Positions 8,956 to 16,860 of a DNA stretch of 64,000 bases are shown one piece after another; the stretch's first letter is position 1; every line of letters begins with the position of its first letter. The stretch covers positions 138,421-202,420 of the forward strand of contig CAMBFG010000002.1 in the NCBI GenBank assembly GCA_945865925.1. Reading direction: 5' to 3'. The position numbers and the translations under genes were made by a program. The notes below the pieces were generated by a model that was not told the DNA's origin, did not search any database, and was given only the letters and a program-made list of their open reading frames with translations. This DNA is from Dehalococcoides mccartyi (GTDB lineage Bacteria; Chloroflexota; Dehalococcoidia; UBA2979).

Positions 8956-9774
8956 CTAGCCTGCCAGTTCGGCGAGCGCGGTCGCGAGTTCGTCTGGATT
9001 GGCGGAGCGGTAGTGCCAGTCGTTGTTCGCCTCCATGAAGGAGACGCCCTTGCCCTTCGTGGTGCGCGCAATCACCATCGTCGGCTGGCCAGTCGTGCTG
9101 CCCGCGGGTTGAGCGGCCTCGGCGAGCGCAGCGAGATCATGCCCGTCCACCTCGAGGGTGCGCCAGCCGAAGGCCCGCCACTTCTGAGCGAAGGGTTCGA
9201 GGCCCATGATCGATTCGGTGCTGCCCATGCCCTGGATGCCGTTGCGGTCGACGATGGCCGTCAGGTTGCCCAGCCGGTGCTGCGCGGCGAAGAGTGCTGC
9301 CTCCCACGTGGAGCCCTCCTCGCACTCGCCGTCGCTCATGACGACCCACGTGTGGCCGTCCGAACCCGCGAGGCGCTTGCCGAAGGACATGCCGTTACTC
9401 ACGGGCAGCCCGTGCCCGAGGGAGCCACTGCCAAAAATGATCCCGGCCTCCGCGTTGGGCTCTGGATGCCCCGCCAGCAGGCTGCCGTTCTCGTAGAAGT
9501 GCTCGATGTCCGAAACCCGCAGGACACCTCGCTCGGCCAGCACGCCGTACAGCGCGACGGCAGCGTGTCCCTTGCTCAAGATGCAGTGATCGCCGTGGAT
9601 GCCTGCTCGATCGGGGCGCATCGCGGCGAAGTAGACGGCGACGAGGATGTCCGTGACGGAGAGCGCACTGCCAATGTGGGAAGCCCGAGTGCGGGCAGTC
9701 GCCTGGACGGCAAATCGGCGCACCGCGCGAGCGCGCGCCTGCATCTCTGGGAGCGAGATGGCGGCCTGTGACAC
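8956..9774 (-). CDS. Transketolase-like enzyme, N-terminal (ThDP-binding) subunit
   Basis: Start set at the GTG at 9774, which has GGAG upstream and follows a TAGGAT -10-like box. This gives 272 residues, usual for split transketolase N subunits; a GTG at 9858 would add 28 residues of unclear origin. Motifs: ASHIGSALSVTDILVAVYF, LSKGHAAVALYG, SGSLGHGLPVSNGMSFG and the ThDP/metal motif SDGECEEGSTWEAALFAA ending in DRNGIQ. The C-terminal TTKGKGVSFME matches the family end. It pairs with the C subunit just downstream. The first of six coupled polysaccharide genes, it probably sits under the promoter facing away from the GalU-like gene. Confidence 0.88.
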   Translation of the reverse strand: MSQAAISLPEMQARARAVRRFAVQATARTRASHIGSALSVTDILVAVYFAAMRPDRAGIHGDHCILSKGHAAVALYGVLAERGVLRVSDIEHFYENGSLLAGHPEPNAEAGIIFGSGSLGHGLPVSNGMSFGKRLAGSDGHTWVVMSDGECEEGSTWEAALFAAQHRLGNLTAIVDRNGIQGMGSTESIMGLEPFAQKWRAFGWRTLEVDGHDLAALAEAAQPAGSTTGQPTMVIARTTKGKGVSFMEANNDWHYRSANPDELATALAELAG

Positions 9775-9805
9775 GTCCCGCGCTCCGTCCTCCGCCCCTT
9801 CGCGC

Positions 9806-9811
9806 ATCCTA
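9806..9811 (-). promoter_or_regulatory. -10-like box TAGGAT for the polysaccharide operon
   Basis: Minus-strand TAGGAT about 32 nt upstream of the chosen GTG of the transketolase N subunit, with the GGAG ribosome site between. No good -35 hexamer is visible at 17 nt, so this is a weak prediction that mainly supports the shorter start. Confidence 0.35.
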
Positions 9812-9860
9812 GCCGAAGGCAGCAGGGCGGTGAGCGCCTCGTGCTCTCTATCATCCACGT

Positions 9861-10688
9861 ATGGGTGTACCTCGACAGGCGGTCATTCTGGCGGGCGGGC
9901 GCGGCACCCGAATGCTGCCGCTGACTCGCGCAGTCCCCAAGGAACTGCTGCCCGTCGCTGACCGCCCCCTCATCCAGCGTGCCTCCGAGGAGGCCGTCGA
10001 GGCGGGCGCCCAGGAGATCGTGATCGTCACGAACCCGTCAAACGAGGCGCTCCTCCGTCAGTATTTCGCCTCTGGGGAGGCCACCGCCGGCGCCTCTGTC
10101 GCAGAACAGGATCTTGCCCGCCTCGTGGAGCGCGTACCGATCCGCTTCCTGCTCCAGGCGGAGGCCCTCGGCGTCGCGCACGCACTGCGCTGCGCTCGGC
10201 CAGCTCTCGATGGCTCGCCGTTTCTCCTGATCCTCCCGGATGGGGTGATGCTCGGCGCGAGCGTGGGGCGGCTGCTCGCCGCCGCGACCGACGCCAGAGG
10301 CGGCAGCGCCATCGCTGTCGCCAACATCGAGGCGTCTCAGGCCGACCGCTACGGCGTCATCGATGGCGAGCCGCTCGACGAGCGCACGTGGCGGCTACGG
10401 CGGATTGTCGAGAAGCCCCAGCGCGCCGAGGACGCGCCGAGCAACCTCGGCATCATCGGGCGCTATCTACTGACTCACGGGATCTTCGATGCGATCGAGG
10501 CAGTCCCTCCGGGCCGCGACGGGGAACTCCAGATCTCCGATGCCCTCATGGCACTCGCTGCTACTGAGTCGGTCGTCGCCGTGCGGTACGACGACGGGCA
10601 CATCGATGCCGGTCAACCGGACGGCCTGCTCGCCGCATCCCTTGAGGTCGCACGGCGCGGACGCCTGTTCCCTGGTCTCTCGCTCTAG
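9861..10688 (+). CDS. Nucleotidyltransferase, GalU-like (UTP-glucose-1-phosphate uridylyltransferase type)
   Basis: 275 residues. AVILAGGRGTRMLPLTRAVPKELLPV is the nucleotide-binding signature of GalU-like enzymes, and SEEAVEAGAQEIVIVTNP, RFLLQAEALGVAHAL and FLLILPDGVML continue the match. GalU makes UDP-glucose and feeds surface-polysaccharide synthesis, consistent with the divergent operon. The ATG lies 6 nt after a TATCAT box and has no ribosome site, suggesting a leaderless mRNA. Its stop overlaps the stop of the converging HAD gene through a shared CTAG. Slight shortness against GalU and the Asp-Gly pairing leave other sugar nucleotidyltransferase activities possible. Confidence 0.85.
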   Translation: MGVPRQAVILAGGRGTRMLPLTRAVPKELLPVADRPLIQRASEEAVEAGAQEIVIVTNPSNEALLRQYFASGEATAGASVAEQDLARLVERVPIRFLLQAEALGVAHALRCARPALDGSPFLLILPDGVMLGASVGRLLAAATDARGGSAIAVANIEASQADRYGVIDGEPLDERTWRLRRIVEKPQRAEDAPSNLGIIGRYLLTHGIFDAIEAVPPGRDGELQISDALMALAATESVVAVRYDDGHIDAGQPDGLLAASLEVARRGRLFPGLSL

Positions 10689-11377
10689 CGGGATCGCGGC
10701 AAGAGCATCGGCAGCAGGTCGCTCAGGCAGTCGATCACCGCGTCGGGCGTGTCGCTACCGGGTAACGCGTCCGGCGACGGTCGGCGCCAGATCGCGACGA
10801 GGCCCGCTGCACGTGCGCCGGCGATGTCGCTCAGCAGGGAATCACCGACGTGAGCCGCCTCGGACGCAGGCACGCCGACCGCGCCACACATGTGCTGGAA
10901 GATCGCCGGGTCGGGCTTCCAGACGCCCACCTCGCCGGAGACGACCGCGGCGTCCAGCAAACCCTCGATCCCGCTCAACGCCAACTTGCGACGCTGCATC
11001 GCAGCTGGCCCGTTCGTCGTCACGGCGATCCGGTAATGCGGCTTCAACTGAATGAGCACATCGAAGGCATCCGGAAAGGCGCCCAGTCCTTCATACAGCG
11101 CGGCGTCATATGCCTCGCGTGCGGCACGGACGGGCGTGTCACCGGATTCAGGGTCGAGGCCCAGCGTGGCGAGGAACGGCACGAACCGCCCGCCGAGGAC
11201 CGGCTCCGCCGCGAGCGCCGCGGCCAGCGCAGCGTCCCACTCGGCGGGCTCCCGGCGCACGCCTGCACCTCGCAACGCCTCGCCGAGCGCCTTCAGCCGC
11301 GCGGGCGTGCGTGCCTCGCTGTCCACGATGGTGTCGTCAAGGTCGAATGAGATGAGGCGGAGCGGAGGGAGCACCAT
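10685..11377 (-). CDS. HAD-superfamily hydrolase (subfamily IA)
   Basis: 230 residues from the ATG at 11377, six bases after a TATCGT box; the upstream-extended frame has no HAD similarity. All four HAD motifs are visible: SFDLDDTIVDSE (motif I, both Asp), TTNGPAA (motif II), WKPDPAIF (motif III Lys) and HVGDSLLSDIAGARAAG (motif IV). The alpha-helical cap between motifs I and II marks subfamily IA, which includes phosphoglycolate and nucleotidase-type phosphatases. It lies 25 nt downstream of the DUF4012 gene on the same strand but may also have its own promoter. The substrate is unknown. Confidence 0.88.
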   Translation of the reverse strand: MVLPPLRLISFDLDDTIVDSEARTPARLKALGEALRGAGVRREPAEWDAALAAALAAEPVLGGRFVPFLATLGLDPESGDTPVRAAREAYDAALYEGLGAFPDAFDVLIQLKPHYRIAVTTNGPAAMQRRKLALSGIEGLLDAAVVSGEVGVWKPDPAIFQHMCGAVGVPASEAAHVGDSLLSDIAGARAAGLVAIWRRPSPDALPGSDTPDAVIDCLSDLLPMLLPRSR

Positions 11378-11402
11378 CCGCGAACGATAGCGGCCTCGAT
11401 GC

Positions 11403-13298
11403 CTAGCGGGCTGGAGCCAGTTGAACTGGTGGGAACGCGACCGACATGTCCTGGAGGAAGGGTCCGTCGAAGAGCGTCTCCTGCTGACGCCCATTCGCAG
11501 TCAGCACCCGCAGCCGGTCGCGCTCCTGCCCGCCCTGCTTCCAAACATCGACACCCGAGGGTGCCCCGGCCGGGCGGTAGGTGATGGCAACGGTCTTCTG
11601 CTCGCCGTCGTGTACCTCGACGCGGCCGACGAGCACCGTCATGCCCTGTTCGATGCGGTAGATCGGTGTGAAGCCCTCGACGCCCTCCACGGTGGAGCCT
11701 TGCGGCAGGAAGATGCGGAACATGTTGCCGTAGACACCCTGGACCTTCACGAAGGCATCGCGTTCCGGCTGGTAGAGCAGCGCCGACTGGCCCAGGCGCT
11801 TGTACCGCTGCCCCGCGAACTGCGTCAGGTCGTTGCGCCAGGACACGAAGACATCCACACGCCCATCGGCGCGCCGCAGATAGGTTGTCTCGCGGCTGAT
11901 CGCCGCTGCGATTTTCGAATACGACACGTTCGCGTCCACCACGGCGACGAAGTCACGCCCGTCGCGAGGGCGCATCATGCCGTCTGCCCCGAAGCCCTCG
12001 GAGACTGCCTGCACGCGCTCGTCGTTCCCGAACAACTGCAGGTGGCGCCCGGCCACACCCTGCCGCAGCACAGCGACGAGGGCAGGCACCTTGTCCGCGT
12101 CGGCGGCCTGGACGCGGTCGATACTTTGCTGGAGCACACGCCCGAGGATCGACCGCTTCTTCGCCGCGATCTCGGTCTCCTCGCCAAAGATCTCCTCTTC
12201 GAGTGCGGCATAGAAATTCTCGGCGGTGAGTGGGACATCGACACCCTGCACGGTCATCGGCCCGAGCGCCTGGAGCAGAAGCCGCAGCATCTCCGTGTCA
12301 ACGGCGACGACGCCGTCCGCCTGCACGGCACGGTCCTCTCGGAAGAACCGCTGGACGGTGGCAGCACTCTCGGGGAACGAGGGCGACCAGTTCGCGTCGC
12401 GCACGTACCAGTAGCGCACGCCGTTGCCGAGGGCGAAGTCGGACGGCGGCGCTCGGAACTTGTCCGGCTTCGGGTCGAAGTCGTACGCCGAGGCGTACTC
12501 GAACGACGCGATCTTGCCGTCCACGACCTTCACGACGCCCATCGTCCCGAGGAACCCGCCTGTCGGTCGGATCTCCTGCTCGTTCTGCCCCAGCACGATG
12601 TAGGTCCTCGGCCCCCCGTACCCCAGCAACGGATCGAGGCCCACCGCCATCCGCTGCGCGGTCCCACGCACTGAGCCGACGCGCGCCAGATCCTCGTTGA
12701 GTTCGGGCAACAGCGTTGCGGCTCGCCTCGCGGGGCCGGCCCAGCCCACGTTGGCGAGCCGGGCCGCATCGTCCCGCACGTCATCGAGCCGCCCGAGGTG
12801 CCTGTCCAACGCCTCGTGACGGTCGACGAAGACGGAGCGGGCGCGGTCACCAGAGTTCCCTGTCCCCACGAAGAGCGGCTCCGCCTGCGCGAGCACGCCC
12901 GCAGCCTCCGCCGTCACCGTCGTCGTGAAGTCGAGCAGTGCCGGACCGTTCCGGAGCGATTCGCCGTAGCGCGGGATCACCCAGCCGAGGACGGCGAAGC
13001 GCTGGAGGTAACCGAGGCGCTCATCCGTCCGCCGGAGGTGCCTCTCCGCGTCTCGAAGGTCATCTTGCAGCCGCGCGTAGCCCTCGCGGCCCGGCCACAC
13101 GGTGGTGTCGAAGCGCAGCAGCGGCCCGAGCGTCGCGCGCGAACGGTCCAAGAGCGCGACGGCGGCCTTCGCCTCACGGCGCGCGTCCCGCACGCGGATC
13201 CCCGCATCCACCGCGACGATGACAAGCAGCGCCGCCACAACAGCGAGGGCGATCTGTTCTCGACGACCGAGCGGACGGCGGAGGCGAAGGCGACGCAT
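11403..13298 (-). CDS. DUF4012 domain-containing membrane-anchored protein
   Basis: 631 residues. A single N-terminal transmembrane helix (IALAVVAALLVIVAVDAGI) is followed by a helical region, then the DUF4012 core: GPRTYIVLGQNEQEIRPTGG and FLGTMGVVKVVDGKI, and later RDANWSPSFPESAATVQRFF. Such proteins are frequent in Chloroflexota and Actinomycetota and are usually linked to surface polysaccharide genes; no activity is established. The topology predicts a large extracytoplasmic domain. A TAGTCT box 7 nt before the ATG suggests a leaderless transcript. Proximity to the polysaccharide locus is consistent with a role in envelope polymer handling, which is inference. Confidence 0.85.
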   Translation of the reverse strand: MRRLRLRRPLGRREQIALAVVAALLVIVAVDAGIRVRDARREAKAAVALLDRSRATLGPLLRFDTTVWPGREGYARLQDDLRDAERHLRRTDERLGYLQRFAVLGWVIPRYGESLRNGPALLDFTTTVTAEAAGVLAQAEPLFVGTGNSGDRARSVFVDRHEALDRHLGRLDDVRDDAARLANVGWAGPARRAATLLPELNEDLARVGSVRGTAQRMAVGLDPLLGYGGPRTYIVLGQNEQEIRPTGGFLGTMGVVKVVDGKIASFEYASAYDFDPKPDKFRAPPSDFALGNGVRYWYVRDANWSPSFPESAATVQRFFREDRAVQADGVVAVDTEMLRLLLQALGPMTVQGVDVPLTAENFYAALEEEIFGEETEIAAKKRSILGRVLQQSIDRVQAADADKVPALVAVLRQGVAGRHLQLFGNDERVQAVSEGFGADGMMRPRDGRDFVAVVDANVSYSKIAAAISRETTYLRRADGRVDVFVSWRNDLTQFAGQRYKRLGQSALLYQPERDAFVKVQGVYGNMFRIFLPQGSTVEGVEGFTPIYRIEQGMTVLVGRVEVHDGEQKTVAITYRPAGAPSGVDVWKQGGQERDRLRVLTANGRQQETLFDGPFLQDMSVAFPPVQLAPAR

Positions 13299-13360
13299 CG
13301 AGGTGAGACTACCGCCGGGGTGACGCGCGCGCTTGGGCCGTCTGTCTTGCAGCGGCCGGG

Positions 13361-14377
13361 CTACTTCGTCAGCGCCGCCGCGATCGCCTCGCGCAGTTCG
13401 GGGTAGTCCATGATGCCCTCGAACTTCGCGGTGACGAGGCCGTCCTTGCCGACGACGAAGATGATCGGCTCGGCGAGGATCTTCCAGTCCTCGACGGCGG
13501 GGACAAGTTCGAGTTTCCCGCCTTTCGCCTTCGCGACGTCGTACGGCTCGACGTGCAGGACGTTCACGCGGTCACCGAACTCGTGGTGCGCCGGCAGCAC
13601 GACCTGGTCGAGGGCTGGCCCACAGAACCGCGTCTGGCAGAACGCCGGCGTCACGAAAGCGACCACGCTCGGCTTCCCGCTCGCGACAGCCTGCGCGATC
13701 GTCAGGCGGTGGAGGTCGGGGTTCGGCACTGCCGAGGTGTCGATCTCCTCGAGCGACGTCACGTCGGCCGCGACGCGCTGTTTGGTCGCGGGCGCAGGGT
13801 CGCCGACGCGCGGTTCCGCGGTCCGCTCCTGCACCGCAAACACGAGGCGCAGCCCCTGGAACACCTGGTCGCCAACCTTCACGTCCAGCGACACGCCCCA
13901 GAAGCCCGCCCGGTCGAAGTCCACCACCGCCGCGAACACGGTGCTGTCGTGCCCCAGGTGCGCGTCCACCGCCGTCATCGACGCGCCACTCGGCACCCTC
14001 GAAGCCATCGCGCTGCCTTCGAGCCGCGAGGCGCCGACGCTCTTGAGCGTCCGCGCGATCAGTGCCGCCTCGCCAACCTGCTTTGCGTTCTTCGGCTCGC
14101 CCTTCGGCTCCTTGTCGAGGTGATAGAAGGTCGCCGTCACGTCCGCGACGTTGATGAACTCCTGGTTCTGATCGAACAGGGCGAGCGCCAGCCGGTTCTT
14201 GCCGATGCCGAGGTTGGAGTTCACGAGGATCGGTTGGAACGGCACGTTCGCGACCGTCTGCTGGACGCTCCTCGAGTCCCACCCGCCAGCGTCGCCGGCA
14301 CAGCCGACGACAGCGGCAGCACTCAGCGCCACGGCTAGGGCGAACATGCGAATCAGGCCTCGGCTGTGGCGGAGCAT
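13361..14377 (-). CDS. Thioredoxin-fold lipoprotein
   Basis: 338 residues starting at the ATG at 14377, preceded by GAGAGG. A lipobox (AAAVVGC, Cys26) ends a signal peptide, so the protein should be lipid-anchored outside the membrane. The middle part is a beta-rich domain of unknown type; residues ~215-338 look like a thioredoxin/peroxiredoxin fold, with AFCQTRFCGPALDQVV giving a C-x4-C pair (Cys247, Cys252), and IIFVVGKDGLVTAKFEG near the end. The pair could serve in thiol redox or metal handling like SCO proteins, but spacing differs from the classic CxxxC. It lies 115 nt downstream of the VWA gene, same strand. Confidence 0.7.
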   Translation of the reverse strand: MLRHSRGLIRMFALAVALSAAAVVGCAGDAGGWDSRSVQQTVANVPFQPILVNSNLGIGKNRLALALFDQNQEFINVADVTATFYHLDKEPKGEPKNAKQVGEAALIARTLKSVGASRLEGSAMASRVPSGASMTAVDAHLGHDSTVFAAVVDFDRAGFWGVSLDVKVGDQVFQGLRLVFAVQERTAEPRVGDPAPATKQRVAADVTSLEEIDTSAVPNPDLHRLTIAQAVASGKPSVVAFVTPAFCQTRFCGPALDQVVLPAHHEFGDRVNVLHVEPYDVAKAKGGKLELVPAVEDWKILAEPIIFVVGKDGLVTAKFEGIMDYPELREAIAAALTK

Positions 14378-14491
14378 GGACGGGCCTCTCGCGGGGTGGG
14401 AGTTCAGGATGCCCCTGCGGGAGCCGCCGAGCAAGCGACCTCCGTCACCCAGCGCAGGCTCGGTGGGCGCCGTCGCCACGCGAGCCCTCGG

Positions 14492-16831
14492 CTACCGCCC
14501 GGTGAGGTGCTTCTTCTTGTGCGACACGTAGTCGACGAGGATGTACTCGCCGAGTTTCTCGGGCGTGGTGTAGAAGACGCGGCCACCGTTGATCTTCGCC
14601 AGCTGGTTCACGAATTCTTTGAGGTAGTAGTTCCGGTCCAGCATGAACGTGTTGATCGTGATGTCCTGCTGCGTCACCCGTTTCACGGCCTTCAGCGTCT
14701 CGCGGATCGTGATCGGGCTGGGCGGGTACGCGAACTGCGATCGGCCACGTTCGAGGTGCGCCGTCGGCTCGCCGTCCGAGATCATCAGGATCTGCTTCGT
14801 GCCAACTCGATGCTTGGCGAGCAGGCGCTCGGCCAGCATGAGCGCGTGGTGCATATTCGTGCCCAGCACGCTCTCGTCCCACCGCACGTATGGCAGTTCG
14901 TGCGCTTTCAGCTCCCGCGCGTAGGCCGAGAAGCCGATGACGTAGAGCGAGTCCTTCGGGTACTGCGCCTTGATCAGGTTCTGCAGCGCCAGCGCGACCT
15001 TCTTGGCCGCCTGGAACGAGCCCCGCAGCGCCATCGACCACGAGAGGTCGACCATCAGCACCGTGGTCGTCGTGGTGACGAGTTCGCTCCGAGAGATCTC
15101 GAAATCGTCCGAACTCATCTTCACGGGGGTGCCCTGGCCCCCACGCTCGATCGCATTCATCAGCGTCTTGCGCAGGTCGAGGTGGAACGGGTCACCGAAC
15201 TCGTACGGCTTCGACTCGTCGAGTCGTTCGCCGTAGCGGCCGGACTCCGGTGCGGGGTGGTTACCCAGGCCCGACTTCTTTAGCTGCTTATAGATCTCGC
15301 CGAGGGCGGCACTGCCGATCATCCGGGTCCCGCGCGGCGTGAGTTGCCACTCGTCGCCCTCGCGGCGGACGTAGCCAGCCTGTTCAAGGACCTCGAGCAG
15401 CTTCTTCAACTCCTCGAACTGCTCGGCGGAGTCGTCGCCCAGGAGTTCGCGCAGCTGCTCGATGTCCACGGTGTCGAGGTCGCCGTTGTATTGGGCGCGC
15501 TCGAGGTCGTTCTCGAGGTCGTCCATGTTGTTCATCTCGCTCATCAGGCGCATCGCCTGCTCGAGCCCGATCTCCTCGTCGCCGCGGAACGGGTACGACG
15601 AGGGATCTTCCCGGCTTGGGTTGAGGAACTCGAGGTTCTGCGCGAGTTGCGAGATCTCGTCTTCGAGTTCGGGGTCACCGAGGTGCTGCGCGAGCATGTC
15701 CTGCAATTGCTGACGCTGGTCGCCGGGCATGCTGGCCATCAGCGACTGCATCGCCTGCATCTGTGCCTGCATCTGCGCCATGAGGTCTTCGAGCGACTGC
15801 GGCGGGTTGTCCCCGAACATGTCGCCGAACTGCTCCATGAACGAGTCGAAGTCGGGCTCCTGCCCGCGCATCTTCTGCGCGAGCATGTCGTTCAGCGCGC
15901 GGACCATGTCCTTCATGCGCTGCTTGTCGCCGTCCGACATCTCCTCGACCATCTTCTCGACGTCTTTAAAGAACTGGCCGGTCATTGCCTGGCGAAGTTG
16001 CTCCACCAGCTCCTGGAACTTGTGCTGCGCTTCCGGGTTCAGGAACTCGTAGTCCTGCAGCGCCTTCATCTGGCCGGGCGCGTTCTCCGGCAGGTTGTCG
16101 AGGAAGTTCTGCTTCCGCTCTGCAATGCGCTGAAGCATGTCGCGGAACTGCTGCTCCGGGTCGCCGCCGCCCGAGGGCTGACCGCTCGACTCGGAACCGT
16201 CCGCGTCGCCGGGCTGGCCGTCCTGGCCCTGACCACCCTGCGGCTGCTGGCCACGCTGACCCTGCTGTCCTCGTTGCCCCATGGGGGACGGGCTGCCACC
16301 CTGCTGACCGGGTTGGCCATCGTCCGCGGCCTGATCGCCGTCGGCGGCATCGGCGCCCGCCTGCTGCTGGCCGCGCTCGCCTCGCTGACCGCGAGGTGAC
16401 TGCTGGCCCTGCTGGCCGCGTTCGTTGGACTGCTGCTCGCCGCGCGGACCGTCCTGCTGGTCGCTGCCGTCGGGCTGCGAACCGTCCTGCTGCTGGGCCT
16501 GCTGACCGTCGAGACGATCCTGAAGCGTGTCACGCTCCATCTGGAGGATCTCGTCCAGCTGCTTCTTGATGTCCTCCATCACCCCGCCGAGGTCGAACTG
16601 GTCGAGGCGCTGACGGCGCTGCTGGCGCAACTTCTGGAGCAGGTCACGGAGGCCCTGCATGCGATCGCCCTGCTGGTTACGCATCCCTCGCTGCATGAGG
16701 TTGCGCAGGGCGTGCTGCAGGTCGCCGAAGTTCATGATGTCGTCGGACAAGGCCTCGAGGATCTTGTCGGCATCGAGGCCGGGGATGGACTGTGTGCCGT
16801 CCCATTCGCTGTACCGGTACGCCAGCGGCAT
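14492..16831 (-). CDS. von Willebrand factor A domain protein with Gln/Gly-rich linker
   Basis: 779 residues. The N-terminal ~110 residues are helical; residues ~115-220 are a low-complexity tract rich in Gln, Gly and Asp; a long helical middle follows. Residues ~588-775 form a VWA domain with a complete MIDAS: VDLSWSM (DxSxS, first Asp at 595), the Thr in GTNMHHAL and ISDGEPTAHL. MoxR-type ATPases and VWA proteins act as pairs that remodel or load metals into targets, and the MoxR-like gene is 29 nt upstream. No signal peptide is visible, so it is probably cytosolic. The target is unknown. Confidence 0.85.
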   Translation of the reverse strand: MPLAYRYSEWDGTQSIPGLDADKILEALSDDIMNFGDLQHALRNLMQRGMRNQQGDRMQGLRDLLQKLRQQRRQRLDQFDLGGVMEDIKKQLDEILQMERDTLQDRLDGQQAQQQDGSQPDGSDQQDGPRGEQQSNERGQQGQQSPRGQRGERGQQQAGADAADGDQAADDGQPGQQGGSPSPMGQRGQQGQRGQQPQGGQGQDGQPGDADGSESSGQPSGGGDPEQQFRDMLQRIAERKQNFLDNLPENAPGQMKALQDYEFLNPEAQHKFQELVEQLRQAMTGQFFKDVEKMVEEMSDGDKQRMKDMVRALNDMLAQKMRGQEPDFDSFMEQFGDMFGDNPPQSLEDLMAQMQAQMQAMQSLMASMPGDQRQQLQDMLAQHLGDPELEDEISQLAQNLEFLNPSREDPSSYPFRGDEEIGLEQAMRLMSEMNNMDDLENDLERAQYNGDLDTVDIEQLRELLGDDSAEQFEELKKLLEVLEQAGYVRREGDEWQLTPRGTRMIGSAALGEIYKQLKKSGLGNHPAPESGRYGERLDESKPYEFGDPFHLDLRKTLMNAIERGGQGTPVKMSSDDFEISRSELVTTTTTVLMVDLSWSMALRGSFQAAKKVALALQNLIKAQYPKDSLYVIGFSAYARELKAHELPYVRWDESVLGTNMHHALMLAERLLAKHRVGTKQILMISDGEPTAHLERGRSQFAYPPSPITIRETLKAVKRVTQQDITINTFMLDRNYYLKEFVNQLAKINGGRVFYTTPEKLGEYILVDYVSHKKKHLTGR

Positions 16832-16860
16832 ATGCCGACTCGCTTCCCAGCGCGCCGCGG

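Noticed and set aside
15344-16399. Leu/Val-rich plus-strand frame opposite the VWA gene
   Set aside because: Its composition is the antisense of the Gln/Gly-rich linker (CTG/CAG codons); the VWA reading has a full MIDAS motif.
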